Positions 1-9,500 of a stretch of DNA of 22,432 nt are shown one piece after another. A program made the position numbers and the translations under genes. Position 1 is the first letter of the stretch. Each line of letters opens with the position of its first letter. Below the pieces are notes generated by a model. The model was not told the DNA's origin. It saw nothing but the letters and a program-made list of their open reading frames with translations, and searched no databases. The DNA lies in contig JAYMTF010001582.1 in the NCBI GenBank assembly GCA_036897485.1, positions 1 through 22,432 of the forward strand, in the 5' to 3' direction. The DNA comes from Pelargonium nanum (taxonomy: Eukaryota > Streptophyta > Magnoliopsida > Geraniales > Geraniaceae).

Positions 1-149
1 TATTTTCTGTCCTGACTGTATCTGGATAGTCCTTGTATTTATGTCAATTTGACTTGAGGTTGCCGCAAGCATTGATTTAATTGTGTATCGATATACACCC
101 TTTGTATATTTGACAAACTTAAAAGCTTGTATTTTTTCTTTCTTTGTAG

Positions 150-2735
150 TTCTGATGAGTCCTCTTGGAAGAAGGCATCTGACTTGCTAGTGGAAGTTGC
201 TGGTCATGGGGAGGATACTGGCTACGAGGTACCTTGCCTCATTGTTGCAGCTAAAGATGATTTGGATTCATTTCCAATGGCAATGCAAGATTCTACGAGG
301 GTACTGTTTTCATCGATCATTCCTTTTAATTCCATGCACATCATCAAGTCAGTGATGTTCCCTAGTTGAGTTCAAGACTGCTCGTTTAAAAATTGGCTAT
401 TTTGACTTAGATGCCTCAGTGACATTAAACTACTGGAATGAGCTTGTTCAGTCAAATATGCATGTAATAAAATCCCCACCTTACAAAATTAGCTTAACCT
501 GGAGTTCTTAGTTAGTATTGTTAAGTATGAATTGGAAGTATTATTTTTAGATAGATATTATTTGACTCACCTGTGGCTTATTCAGATTTCATTACCCCTA
601 GTATGGTATGAGAAGTATGACTTTGCCTACCCATGGTTGGACCAAATTGAAACCCAGAAACCTGTCATCCTTTGCCGACACAGAAGTTACATTTGTGCAA
701 CAATTGGCAGAATTCCATTACTGAATTGATTGCTAGATGTATTCATTTAAAAGAATATATTCCTTTGATTTGATACTATGCATGTCCAGATTATACTTGA
801 ATCTGTGGCTATATTTCTCAAAATAACTTTAGAAAATGAGATAAAAGAATTGTAGATGAAATCTAAAATCTCAGAAGTTCACAGTAATCAATTTTATTGC
901 AACGAAAGCAAACGAAATGATAGTAGCAGAGTGCAGCTCTTATACACTAACCAGAACAATCCACACATGTTTTTATTTACACGAACAAATTTGATGGATT
1001 ATAGTGACAATGTATGGCAATTTTGCTTTTGCAGGTCAGTCAAGATATGGGAATAGAGGCTCCTATACCTTTCAGCGCAAAACTGGGTGATTTTAATAAC
1101 ATATTCCGTAGGATAGTAAGTGCTGCAGAGCACCCTCATTTAAGCATTCCTGAAACTGAAGCTGGGAGAAGCCGAAAGCAATACCGCCGTCTTGTAAACA
1201 GCTCTCTTATGGTTGTCTCGGGTATGTTGATATTTGAATTGGTTGTGCAGTGAGTTCTCTTGCCTTTTTTTCCTCAAAAATCAAATTAAAAAAATCAAAA
1301 TGAAATAAGTTTCTGGGCTGAATTTGACCTAATGCCCATATATATATATCTGGTGATTTCCTTGTCTAGTTGAAGCCGTTCTTTGTGTTTATTGGCGTTG
1401 GCTTTGAGCTCACTTGCAAACATGTTACATGTACCTAAAATGGGACTGTACGAGCTCGCTGTACACAATTACGGCACATGCACTTGTAGTCATGGGTTGG
1501 GTTCTCATAAACTCGCACTCATGTAGTCCTTAGCATCCAATATAATCCACCCTCTCTATTAGGGTTTGTGATTTGGTCCATCTGAGCTCACAATAGTTGT
1601 GCCATGACATGGATCTCCCCTGGCTTCAGCATTGGCTCTGTGCTATTATGGTTTTCTGTCCCACTTCAACGACAGATTCCTTAATATATCTGCTGTGGTG
1701 CTCAGCAGAGCCGCATTACTTGCTTGAAAATCATCTGGTTCACCCTTGTATTGAAGTTTTTACTACTTTGAGGCTGGAGTATAAGTATAACTAGGATGTG
1801 AGTACCCATTGACACACAACACGATTTTCGACGCGATTGTAACACTTGATTCACCATTTTAGAATAATACATATGACACAATACTTCAGGATAATTACAT
1901 TTTTAATGAAAAATATGCACCTTTATCCCAAAATGAGTTTCCATTTTCCCATTGTGTAAAAACTAGCAAGTTAGAATTGGACTTTCCCCTTATACTCCCA
2001 TTCGTTTTTGTTGTAAGTTGTAACAAACTTAAGGTGTTTTAACTTATCTTAGTCATATTGTTGGTAATTTATGCTTAACTTAACTAACCAAAAAGAAAAG
2101 TAGACACTAATTTTTGGGACGGAGGGAATATATTTTAGATGTATTAAATTACATGAACTTGTAGTTTTAATGATATTAAAGTTACATTTAACAACAGACA
2201 TGTGAAAATAAATTCAAGACGTCCTTACCACTGCTTCATTTTTAACATATTAAATCATTAATAGTTAGAAATCATTATCATCATAAGTGCATATTTTACA
2301 ATCAAACTAACTTATTTTCTTCTTATTTATTATTTTTGTTTTTCCAAACTATAGGGTAGGATTCAATTGTATGTGTCTGACATGCGAATCTGACACCATT
2401 TTTAAACCTAAATGGTGAATCGCCGAATCGGTGTTCCATAAGATATATGATAATGTTTAAGATTTTCTGGAATTATGTAACCTGCAGTAGACACTAGATT
2501 TGTCATTTTGCAATGTACTTCCATTGAAGCGTTTCTTTGACATGACCTGTAACTTAACTTTCATTGTCATGGCTACCAAATAGTTTTGTGATGATCAAGT
2601 TTGTTACTATACCGTCCTTGCTATCTATTAATATGGTGCAATGCCTGATCTTGTGTTACAGTTGGAGCTGCAGCTGTTATTGTTGGACTGGCAGCTTACC
2701 GAGTATATGCTGCAAGAAAGAATGCATCTGGGTGA
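150..2735 (+). CDS. MIRO: Mitochondrial Rho GTPase (MIRO), C-terminal three exons, gene cut by left window edge
   Basis: MIRO proteins are calcium-binding GTPases anchored in the outer mitochondrial membrane that control mitochondrial movement and shape. Seen here: exons 150-300, 1035-1221 and 2662-2735, each bounded by AG/GT and joining in frame. They encode the last 136 residues, with the stop TGA at 2733-2735. The first exon carries the end of the second GTPase domain, including VAAKDDLD in the place of the guanine-specificity (NKxD-like) loop. The second carries GDFNNIFRRIV and SIPETEAGRSRKQY, which are characteristic of plant MIRO C-termini. The last exon completes a hydrophobic tail anchor (VSVGAAAVIVGLAAYRVY) followed by a basic end (AARKNASG), as expected for a tail-anchored outer-membrane protein. 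The N-terminal GTPase domain and the EF hands lie outside the window. The frame is open throughout, so the gene looks functional. MIRO1 and MIRO2 cannot be told apart from the tail alone; the neighbouring CYCU3-like gene favours the MIRO2 locus. Confidence 0.93.
1222..2661 (+). other. Long penultimate intron of MIRO
   Basis: This is a 1440-bp intron between the last two MIRO coding exons, with donor GTATGT and acceptor TTACAG. It is AT-rich with no supported gene. It holds a short Stowaway-type element at 1995-2128. Two segments, near 1835-1862 and 2396-2436, share a stretch around GATTCACCATTT in opposite orientation, so a larger decayed insertion may span about 1800-2440; this is a weak inference. 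Confidence 0.6.
1993..2130. mobile_element. Stowaway-type MITE (Tc1/mariner family), diverged
   Basis: The right end reads GGGACGGAGGGAA followed by TA, which is the reverse complement of the Stowaway terminal consensus CTCCCTCCGTCCC. The left end, at 1995, is TA followed by CTCCCATTCGTTTTT, a diverged copy of the same terminus. TA dinucleotides flank both ends, as expected for this superfamily. The body is about 134 bp, AT-rich and non-coding, which fits a miniature element moved by a mariner-like transposase encoded elsewhere. The left terminus is less well matched than the right, so that boundary is less certain. Confidence 0.6.
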
Positions 2736-3106
2736 AGCACGTCTTTCTTGTTCACCTGATTGTGCCAAAGCATCCTTTTATATCTTGGTTGCCCACTTTT
2801 TTGGATTTCTCAAAACAATCCATCTGTAGAAAATTTTCGACACTATGTTCCGTTATCTCCAATTTCAACTTTCAACTCTTGGGGGCATTTGATTGTATGA
2901 TTTTATCAATGGGGCCTTACAATATTTGTAGATGTACTATGGAGACTTATTGCGCTGTCAAAAAATTTTCCAATAAATTTCTTAGTACTAATATTCACAT
3001 GGTATGATTTGGTGCTGTGGATTTCAAACTACTGGTATTATCGAACCGTTTTGTTTCTTTTCCAGTGTTCTTTTGAGATAATTTTGGTTTCTTTGAGTTT
3101 ATTGTT
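2736..3106 (+). other. MIRO 3' UTR and downstream flank
   Basis: This region follows the MIRO stop codon and probably holds its 3' UTR. Open frames here lack codon structure or homology and overlap the last MIRO exon out of frame. No second gene is seen. Confidence 0.5.
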
Positions 3107-3720
3107 ATGAATAGGGATGGAGTGAGAAGAGCCCTTGGAAATCAAGATTGGAGGCATACTCAGGATGATGTGAAGAGGAGTCTCGCCCACGTTCCCAAAA
3201 GGGTGGTTCACCTTTATGCCTCGCACGATCAGAAGATCCATACTTGTAAGAAATTTATTCTCTTTGAGAGTTTACACTCTCAATGCTCAAGGACGGTGAT
3301 CAATTCATGATGACCCTAAGTGCCTAAAGAGACCCACACACGTCTCTACCACACGATCGAATCACCGTCTAGCACGCCTAATTGGTATGTGGATGTCTTG
3401 AAACCCAGATAGGCTTATAAAAGGAGTATGCTCTAGAGCCTAGAGGCAACCTATGAGCTCATCGTGACATCACCAACAATAAAACACACAATGTCATATC
3501 AATGACCATGTTTGTGAATATAAATACATTTTTCTTTGAGGAGGAGATGTGATTCATTATCTAAGTTCACACACATTTCTATTTCATGTATGCAGTGTTT
3601 TTGGAATTTTCAAGATAGAGATTCTCATTCTCACGTTTGAGGTGAATTCTCAAGTGCACACCCGAGTTTCTCCTTGTGATATCCAGGAGCACAAGACCAA
3701 AAACTTCTAGAAAAACGAAA
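3107..3720 (+). repeat. Possible decayed LTR-like or other dispersed repeat
   Basis: The segment contains a TATAAAAGG box at 3416-3424, then a short palindrome (CTCTAGAGCCTAGAG) and an AATAAA signal near 3478. That is the order of promoter, transcript start and polyadenylation signal in a retroelement long terminal repeat. I could not define matching ends, a target-site duplication or any internal retroelement coding domain. The label is therefore tentative, and an ordinary intergenic sequence is equally possible. If it is an LTR it is an isolated, old fragment. Confidence 0.2.
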
Positions 3721-4000
3721 TTGGATCTAGGACCATTATCTCCTCACCCTAACAAAATGATGATAAAGAAAACAAGTTTGACAAATCATACAAAGTTGAC
3801 AAGGTTAACAAGGTGCATCATACAATAAATAACTCGCACTGGAAAATAGAAATACCACATATTTGTTTATTGTTCAAGCACAGATAGAGGAAAATTGCAA
3901 TTGTGCAAGTGAATCTTGCTATGCTACTACTCTATGAATCTATATATCTTCCTTCAAACCTGTAAGACACAAAATGGCAAGACATTTGTTCATCAAAGTT
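3721..4000. other. Cyclin 3' flank, nothing distinctive
   Basis: Gene-free sequence between the possible repeat and the stop codon of the minus-strand cyclin. It probably contains the cyclin 3' UTR and polyadenylation site. I see no repeat or RNA gene. Confidence 0.5.
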
Positions 4001-4729
4001 TCACATGGCTCTGCAGCTATACCCAGCAACAGCACTTTTCTTGGCTGAACATCTTGTTTCATCTTTCCAGCTACACACCTCAACTTGCAGATCCTCATTT
4101 TCTAGCTGCAAACAGTTCATCCAAAAGGTCTCCACAGTGACATGAAGTCTAAAGTCCAGATTGAACAGCAAATTCATCTCCAATCTGTTCATTTCCGCGG
4201 TGCTCACGCCTCCTACTTTGGCATAGTATGCATTGTTGAGACACCTTCAAGTCACACAAACACAAATCAAGGCTATAAAAATCAAGATCAAACAATTTTA
4301 CGCGCGCGTTGAAACTTGAAATTGTACTTACACATCATCAACATACTTAGCAGCTACCATAACAGTGGTAATTATCAGGCGGTGCACGTTGAGAGTAGTG
4401 AGGCAAGAACCCGTTTTCTTTAGGAATTTGAGAAGGTACATGTATGCAAGAACAAAGCAAGAAGTGCTGCAATTCGCATACTTGAAGACGCGTTCAAGGT
4501 ACTGTCTGATGCTCAATTTGGGTGCTCTCTGACCATGGAAGATGGTGATCACATCTTTGTTTCTTGATGCTTCGTCTGGTTTTTCATTTCTCTGAATGGA
4601 CTTCTCAAGAAAAGAAGAGAGCAACAGAAGAGCTCGCGGCGGAGCTTCTGAAACTACTTTGCTATTGGATCCATACAATCCTAGAGTCATATAAATTTCT
4701 GTATCCACATTCAGAGCCATTTTTTCCAT
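4001..4729 (-). CDS. CYCU3-1: U-type (P-type) cyclin, CYCU3/CYCP1-like, two exons
   Basis: U/P-type cyclins resemble yeast PHO80 and bind A-type cyclin-dependent kinases, linking nutrient state to cell division. Seen: exon 1 is 4332-4729 and exon 2 is 4001-4244, with an 87-bp intron (donor GTAAGT, acceptor GAAG). Together they encode 213 residues. The PHO80-like cyclin box spans about residues 38-160: SIRQYLERVFKYANCS, then TLNVHRLIITTVMVAAKYVDDV, then across the junction CLNNAYYAKVGGVSTAEMNR and LEMNLLFNLDFRLHV. These are the conserved helices and the YYAKVGG signature of the family. The N-terminal TEIYMTLGL and the LNVHRLIITTVM variant point to the CYCU3 (CYCP1) branch rather than CYCU1 or CYCU4. 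The ATG at 4729 is followed in frame by a second one three codons on (MEKMAL), so either could start the protein. The gene is convergent with MIRO and divergent from LPA3. It is open throughout and of normal family length. Confidence 0.92.
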
Positions 4730-5686
4730 AAGAGATTGCTATTTTTCACAAAATATAAAGTATAAACCATATGTATATAGTACTGATCAACCTGTAAAGA
4801 AAAGCTATATACCAAGAGTGACATTACACCAAAAAAAGAATGGATATAAAGTGATGATCCAATTCTTTGTTTATGTATTGGTAATTGGCTATTTTGTTAT
4901 TTTGTTTTGCCCTGTAATTGGTAATGACAAGCAATCTTGAGTCCAACATTTAAATTAGTTGTTTTTTTGTGTGTCTATTCATGAAGCAATAGGAGGTGAA
5001 AAATAAAATACATGGCTACCATTATAGATTCCAACAAGAAGTTTTATTTTTTATGCTCTCTTTCAGTGGACAATTCCTTTCTTCCAGACCACTTCTTCAC
5101 TTAACAACTGGAATCAAAATCCAGAGAAGCTTCTTTTTCTTTTCTTTTTTTGCTGCTAAAAAAGAGAAATATTCCATTTTCACCCCTGTTGTATAATTCA
5201 GATACTGCTAGCCTGCCCAATAATGTTTTTATTTTCTTTTACATAAAAGTAATTTGGAAGAGATTCATTAATAAAAAGACAAGTACATAGGTTCCCTCGG
5301 AGAGGGGTCAATCCAGATGTTAGAGATTCCTCTCCTGCCCAAAGAAGATTAGATATGAGATAGTACGTTAATGTATTCTACATTGAAAATTTGTGAAGTT
5401 TTTTACCACTTGATATACGATTTGAGCCTTCTACCTAATAAATTAAATTTTTGAATTAAAGTCAATTTAACAAGGTATCAAAATTGATCTGATTGGTTCA
5501 CGTGAAGGGTGAATGCGATGTCTGACAGAGATATTTCCATACCATTTCTAGTAACTTAATGTCAAAACATATACACAAATTTCAATCAAAAACTCGATAA
5601 CCAATGGTTCATGGAACATCCCAATAAGAAATGAAACGAACACCCAGGATGTGACCAAATAGATAAAATAGAATGTATTCAACAAG
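4730..5686. other. Cyclin upstream region, no gene seen
   Basis: AT-rich intergenic sequence upstream of the minus-strand cyclin; it should hold that gene's 5' UTR and promoter. Short open frames here show no protein-like composition. The pyrimidine-rich run near 5130-5160 and the A/T-rich segments are unremarkable. No transcription start can be fixed from sequence alone. Confidence 0.4.
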
Positions 5687-5877
5687 CTCTATAAAACCAA
5701 GACATGTTGGGCCAAGTGGTTAAAACATTTTGGATTCCCTCTGAGATCTCAAGTTCGAGCCTCTTTTTCGACGGTATGAGGTGGAATTTAGGGTAACGAT
5801 CCCTTTGGGAAGTGAGAAACATTGTTACTTCGAGTATGATGTCCCGTTACTGATAAAAAAAAAAACTCTCTAGAAAA
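5687..5877 (+). mobile_element. tRNA-derived SINE with A-tail and probable target-site duplication
   Basis: The element has an internal RNA polymerase III promoter: an A box TGGGCCAAGTGG at 5708-5719, matching TRGCNNARYNGG, and a B box GTTCGAGCC at 5753-5761. It ends in a run of A residues at about 5855-5865. CTCTATAAAA at 5687-5696 and CTCTAGAAAA at 5868-5877 match at nine of ten positions and would be the target-site duplication. The body is about 170 bp, typical for a plant SINE, and SINEs have no coding capacity of their own. It is not a functional tRNA gene because no cloverleaf closes around the boxes. Confidence 0.75.
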
Positions 5878-5930
5878 AGGTGTCTGAGGGACTCCTCAAC
5901 AGGAGAAATAAAATCGACATTGAGTCATAA

Positions 5931-6239
5931 AAAAACTCAGTCTCCGAACGGACAAATCAGTTAGAAGACACCCGTTCCAACCATAAGGAGATCGACATTG
6001 ACGAGAACTTTGATACATCAACCTATCAGGAAAGACAACATGAGGGACAAACAAAAGATCAAGCAGACAAAGAAAAAGAAGAAAATCACGAGGGACAAAC
6101 AAAAGATCAAGCAGACGAAGAAAAACAAAAATGTCATCGCCTCATTAATGACTTAGCTGTTCAAGCTCTTTGGATTCTTTTTAATGTCTCGGGTTCGAAT
6201 AAGGAAAAGCTACACCTCATTAATGGCTTAGCTGCCTAG
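5931..6239 (+). other. ATG-less open frame with acidic, Gln/Lys-rich repeat; possible coding relic
   Basis: A plus-strand frame stays open for 102 codons between TAA at 5928-5930 and TAG at 6237-6239 but has no early ATG. It reads as a very polar peptide, with two copies of a 16-residue unit beginning HEGQTKDQAD. From about 6139 it runs into SINE sequence, so its C-terminal third is not an original coding region. I recognise no family. It may be a fragment of a low-complexity protein gene, or chance openness of purine-rich DNA. Confidence 0.25.
6042..6132 (+). repeat. Tandem repeat, 48-bp period, about two copies
   Basis: Copy one starts at 6042 and copy two at 6090. Both begin GAGGGACAAACAAAAGATCA and stay nearly identical for about 35 bases (one A/G difference) before diverging in an A-rich tail. 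The period is a multiple of three, so the repeat preserves reading frame. Confidence 0.85.
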
Positions 6240-6337
6240 GCAAATCGTTTAAGCTTTTTGGATTCTTTTTAAAGTCTCGGGTTCGAGTCAAGAAAAGCTA
6301 TCCATGTCGTGTATCTAAACCAATAAAAAGAAAAAAA
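6139..6337 (+). mobile_element. Partly duplicated tRNA-derived SINE, two head copies in tandem
   Basis: Two adjacent copies begin CCTCATTAATG. Copy one (about 6139-6211) has an A-box-like TGACTTAGCTGT at 6149-6160 and a B box GGGTTCGAAT at 6191-6200. Copy two (about 6214-6337) has TGGCTTAGCTGC at 6224-6235 and GGGTTCGAGT at 6280-6289, then a short unique part and an A-rich tail (AATAAAAAGAAAAAAAG). Both share TTTGGATTCTTTTTAA between the boxes. Spacing and motifs match a tRNA-derived SINE whose 5' head has been duplicated. It sits about 0.2 kb before the LPA3 start codon, so it may lie in or next to that gene's promoter. Confidence 0.7.
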
Positions 6338-6524
6338 GACATACGGAGTCACACCGTGGCAAAATAAGAATAGCACTCATATTGTAATGTATTGGACGTG
6401 GCAAGCAGTGATTGGCGATTGTAAAACGAAGATGTGGCCGTGACCGCACCAAACGCACATACTGAACCCAAGCACAGCTAAAAAAATCAGACGAAATCCA
6501 AAATCATCTTCTTCATCATCAGCT
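6338..6524 (+). promoter_or_regulatory. Probable LPA3 proximal promoter and 5' UTR
   Basis: Unique sequence between the SINE tail and the upstream ORF. ACGTGGC at 6396-6402 is a G-box/ABRE-type core of a kind often found in promoters of light-regulated genes, and two ATTGG (reverse CCAAT) motifs flank it at about 6391 and 6411. A TATA box is not evident, which is common for plant photosynthesis genes. The role of each motif is inferred from its position only. Confidence 0.35.
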
Positions 6525-6542
6525 ATGGCTGAGGCAATATAG
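6525..6542 (+). promoter_or_regulatory. Upstream ORF of five codons before LPA3
   Basis: ATG at 6525 starts a frame reading MAEAI and ending in TAG at 6540-6542, 30 bases before the LPA3 start ATG. If the transcript begins upstream of it, ribosomes would meet this ATG first, so it could lower LPA3 translation. The transcript start is not known from sequence. Confidence 0.45.
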
Positions 6543-6572
6543 GAGTTGTGCGTTACACAAGTTTACTTTTTG

Positions 6573-9500
6573 ATGGCTTCTTCTATTTCAATCCCAAGCT
6601 GCTCCTTCGCTACTGCAATACCCAATTCACCCTCACCCACACATCCTTCTTCTTTATCTTTTTCTCAATCTTTTATTAGTGGCTGCAATGGAATTTCACT
6701 TCAAAGACGTCGCTTCAGCTCAAGATCATATGCCAAGTTCGAGAAATTCGAAGGAGACCTCCCTCAGCAGGACAGTCTCCAACAACAGAACCCATCTTCT
6801 CCACAACAACCAACAATCCTGGAAGATGAAGTAGAGGATGACAGGTTTGTCTGCCTTATTTTTTTATTACATTTTTATCTCAATACTCAATCCTAGCACT
6901 GCACAAAAATTCGCCACCTGTGACCGAAATTTCTCTACCCACAAATCTATGGATTTCAATCATTTTAATGTGTGATGGAACTATGACACATAATTTTTCT
7001 GTCATTGTTTGAGTTGTCACGAGTTGTCACAAATGGTTGTGAGAGATGAAAATTTCCGTCACAAACGTATGTCTATGATATAAAATATGATATCTGTCAG
7101 AAAATTTTCTCTCACATATTTCCGTCACAGTTTGCAACTTTTTTTGTAGTGTAGTTCACTGGGTATGATTGTTTGTGCATTTTGTTGTGTTTTCCTTGTT
7201 TTTTATTTTTAATGTCATGTCAGCATATAATTTAAGCATAGTAGATTCATGATTATTTAGTCAACATATGGATAATATGTAGTCATTGAAAACCCTTGCA
7301 AAATGCAGAGGTTACATAATTTGGGGGTTTCTTAGCACCTGCTTCATATGGAGACTGTAATTCATTTAACTTTTTGAACATGTCACCGCATATATGTTGA
7401 CGAATGGTATAATTTATATGGAATAGTAACTAAGGTCACACTTGAGCCACTATCTTTGCATAGTCGTAAATTTTGTTGTAAAATGTAAACCACATACGAA
7501 CTTGTTGCTAGCTTGAAAGAATATAGGATGCTGTTGCTCATAAAAAATCAAATGTCTTGAAGGCTAGGAGTAGAACTTATTCAATGAGTAGAAACAATAG
7601 AATATGTAAGCAGCCTTGGTTAGGTTCCTTGATATAATGACAGTATAGATCCTAAGCATAGATTTTGGAGCAAGGATTTATGTTGATTCAATTGATGATG
7701 CAAGTAAGCTTGTTGGGTTATAATAACCAGTTTGCTCAGAACCAGGAAAAAGAAGATCTCATTTAGCATTTCCATTAATTTCAGTTAGTCGGACACTCAG
7801 ACAGTTGTAGAGTCACCATAATTTATGTATGTGCATTTATTCATTTATATGATCTGATGCAAACTGGATCCACCAATGTGCGAATCTAAATATTGAAGAA
7901 AGAAAGAGGAAATGTTTTTGCACAATGCACATTACTGTGACAAAAAATGTTTGTCAGGTTGAGATTGTCTAGATAAGTGGTTTTGAGATGCTTTCTTCTC
8001 ATCTTATAAAAAATGTTCATTATTGCAATGTAAGAACTTCAGGATAATCAATTGACACGATTCATTTATATGTTTCAGCTGCCTGCCTTCTGATTTGGAA
8101 GGTGCAGTCCAACAATCAGGTGTAGCAGCTGCCACATTTGTGTCATCGGGCGGAATGAGAGCCATAGTATGTGCTAAGGAAAAATGTAATCTTGTTTATA
8201 GAAATTTGAATCAATTTGTTCTCCTTGATTGTTTGTTTTCTCCAGCTGCATGCATTTGACTATTTGAGGCCGTATAATGAGAGTGTCAATTTTAAATTTG
8301 AATTCTCTTTCCAAGCTGACATTATTTAGTCATTGGTACACATTTTCAAGACCTGTTATTGGAAGACTTTGGGAGAGCTTCGATGGGACTAAAGTATCCA
8401 GCTGATACCTTTGATCGAAATGACATAATTATCATCATTACTGCTTGCAAATTTCTGCTTACACATATTTAGAGCAAGTAAACCTATCTAGATTTGTTTA
8501 ATTACTCCATTTTTGTTTGTTTTCCTTTTCTAATATCCTAAAATTCTCTTGCAGGTAGAGCTCTTAATTCCACAGCTGCAATTTCTCGATGATGAAGGTG
8601 CTCAAGGTGAGCTCTGGGAACTGTCAAGGACTTTCGTGGATACTCTTATTGAAGAAACCGGTTGTCAGGTCAGTTGGAAGTTGGAACTGTTGCCTTGGCT
8701 GCTTGAAATAACCTCTACTATTTATTTTAGTTATAATGTCCAAGTATGTTAAGAAGGATTCTCAAGCTAATGTCGTAACCTTTGCTCGAGAAATCTGAAG
8801 TTCTCAGAAGCCTCTTTTCTATATATCTTTCAGCATAGACTTTTGAACACCAACTCTTCAATTTGTGTGATTAAATAATATTTTTCAGGGCAATATTTTG
8901 TTTTGCATGAGATTTTTTTTTAACTAGTCCAGTGTGATGTGTTATTAATTATACAACTGTAGTTTCCTAGTCTCTTAGCTGAAAGTTTGGTTGCCACTTG
9001 CCAGAGGGTTAAAGCTGTATATCCAGATGCTGGAGCCGCTGCACTTCTAAAATATAAGTGGAAAGATGCCGCTTTTGGATTTGCTAGGTAATACCTACAA
9101 CATAGATGAAGTGCATTATCTCCAAGTAGTGTATCTGTGCAATCGTTCTCTTTAATGGGACCAACATTCCGCCATATAATTGGTATTTATTTATTTATTC
9201 TGGTTACCCTTTCCTTCCTCCCACCAGGTCACTTGGTGTAGTTAAATAGGATGTTTATTGTTTAGATTGCGGAAGATCTTTTAGGTTGTGTGTACCTCTA
9301 ATTCTTCTTGTCTCATTGTTTGTTATTCTACTGTCCATTTTTTCCAGCTTAAGTGACCGGAAGCCTGTACAGAAAGAGGATGAGATTGTGGTTATGGTTG
9401 TCCCCGATTATCAAATGCTGGAATATGTAGAGCGAATTGCATCTAGTCTCTCAGATGACCCGGTAATAACCAACTTTTGTTTTAATTTAAGGAACTATCT

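Noticed and set aside
2564-3007. 147-residue open frame overlapping the last MIRO exon
   Set aside because: It is in a different frame from the MIRO exon, is Cys/Trp/Ser-rich with no family resemblance, and begins inside the intron.
3107-3310. Plus-strand open frame (MNRDGVRRALGNQDW...) as a gene
   Set aside because: No recognised domain, and no splice partner; treated as part of a possible repeat.
5708-5761. tRNA gene suggested by A and B boxes (similar sites near 6149-6289 and 11729-11780)
   Set aside because: No acceptor or anticodon stem can be formed around the boxes; A-rich tails and flanking direct repeats fit SINEs instead.
6546-6572. Upstream extension of the LPA3 frame to 6546
   Set aside because: It has no ATG; the first in-frame ATG is 6573, which also gives the typical MASS-type transit peptide start.
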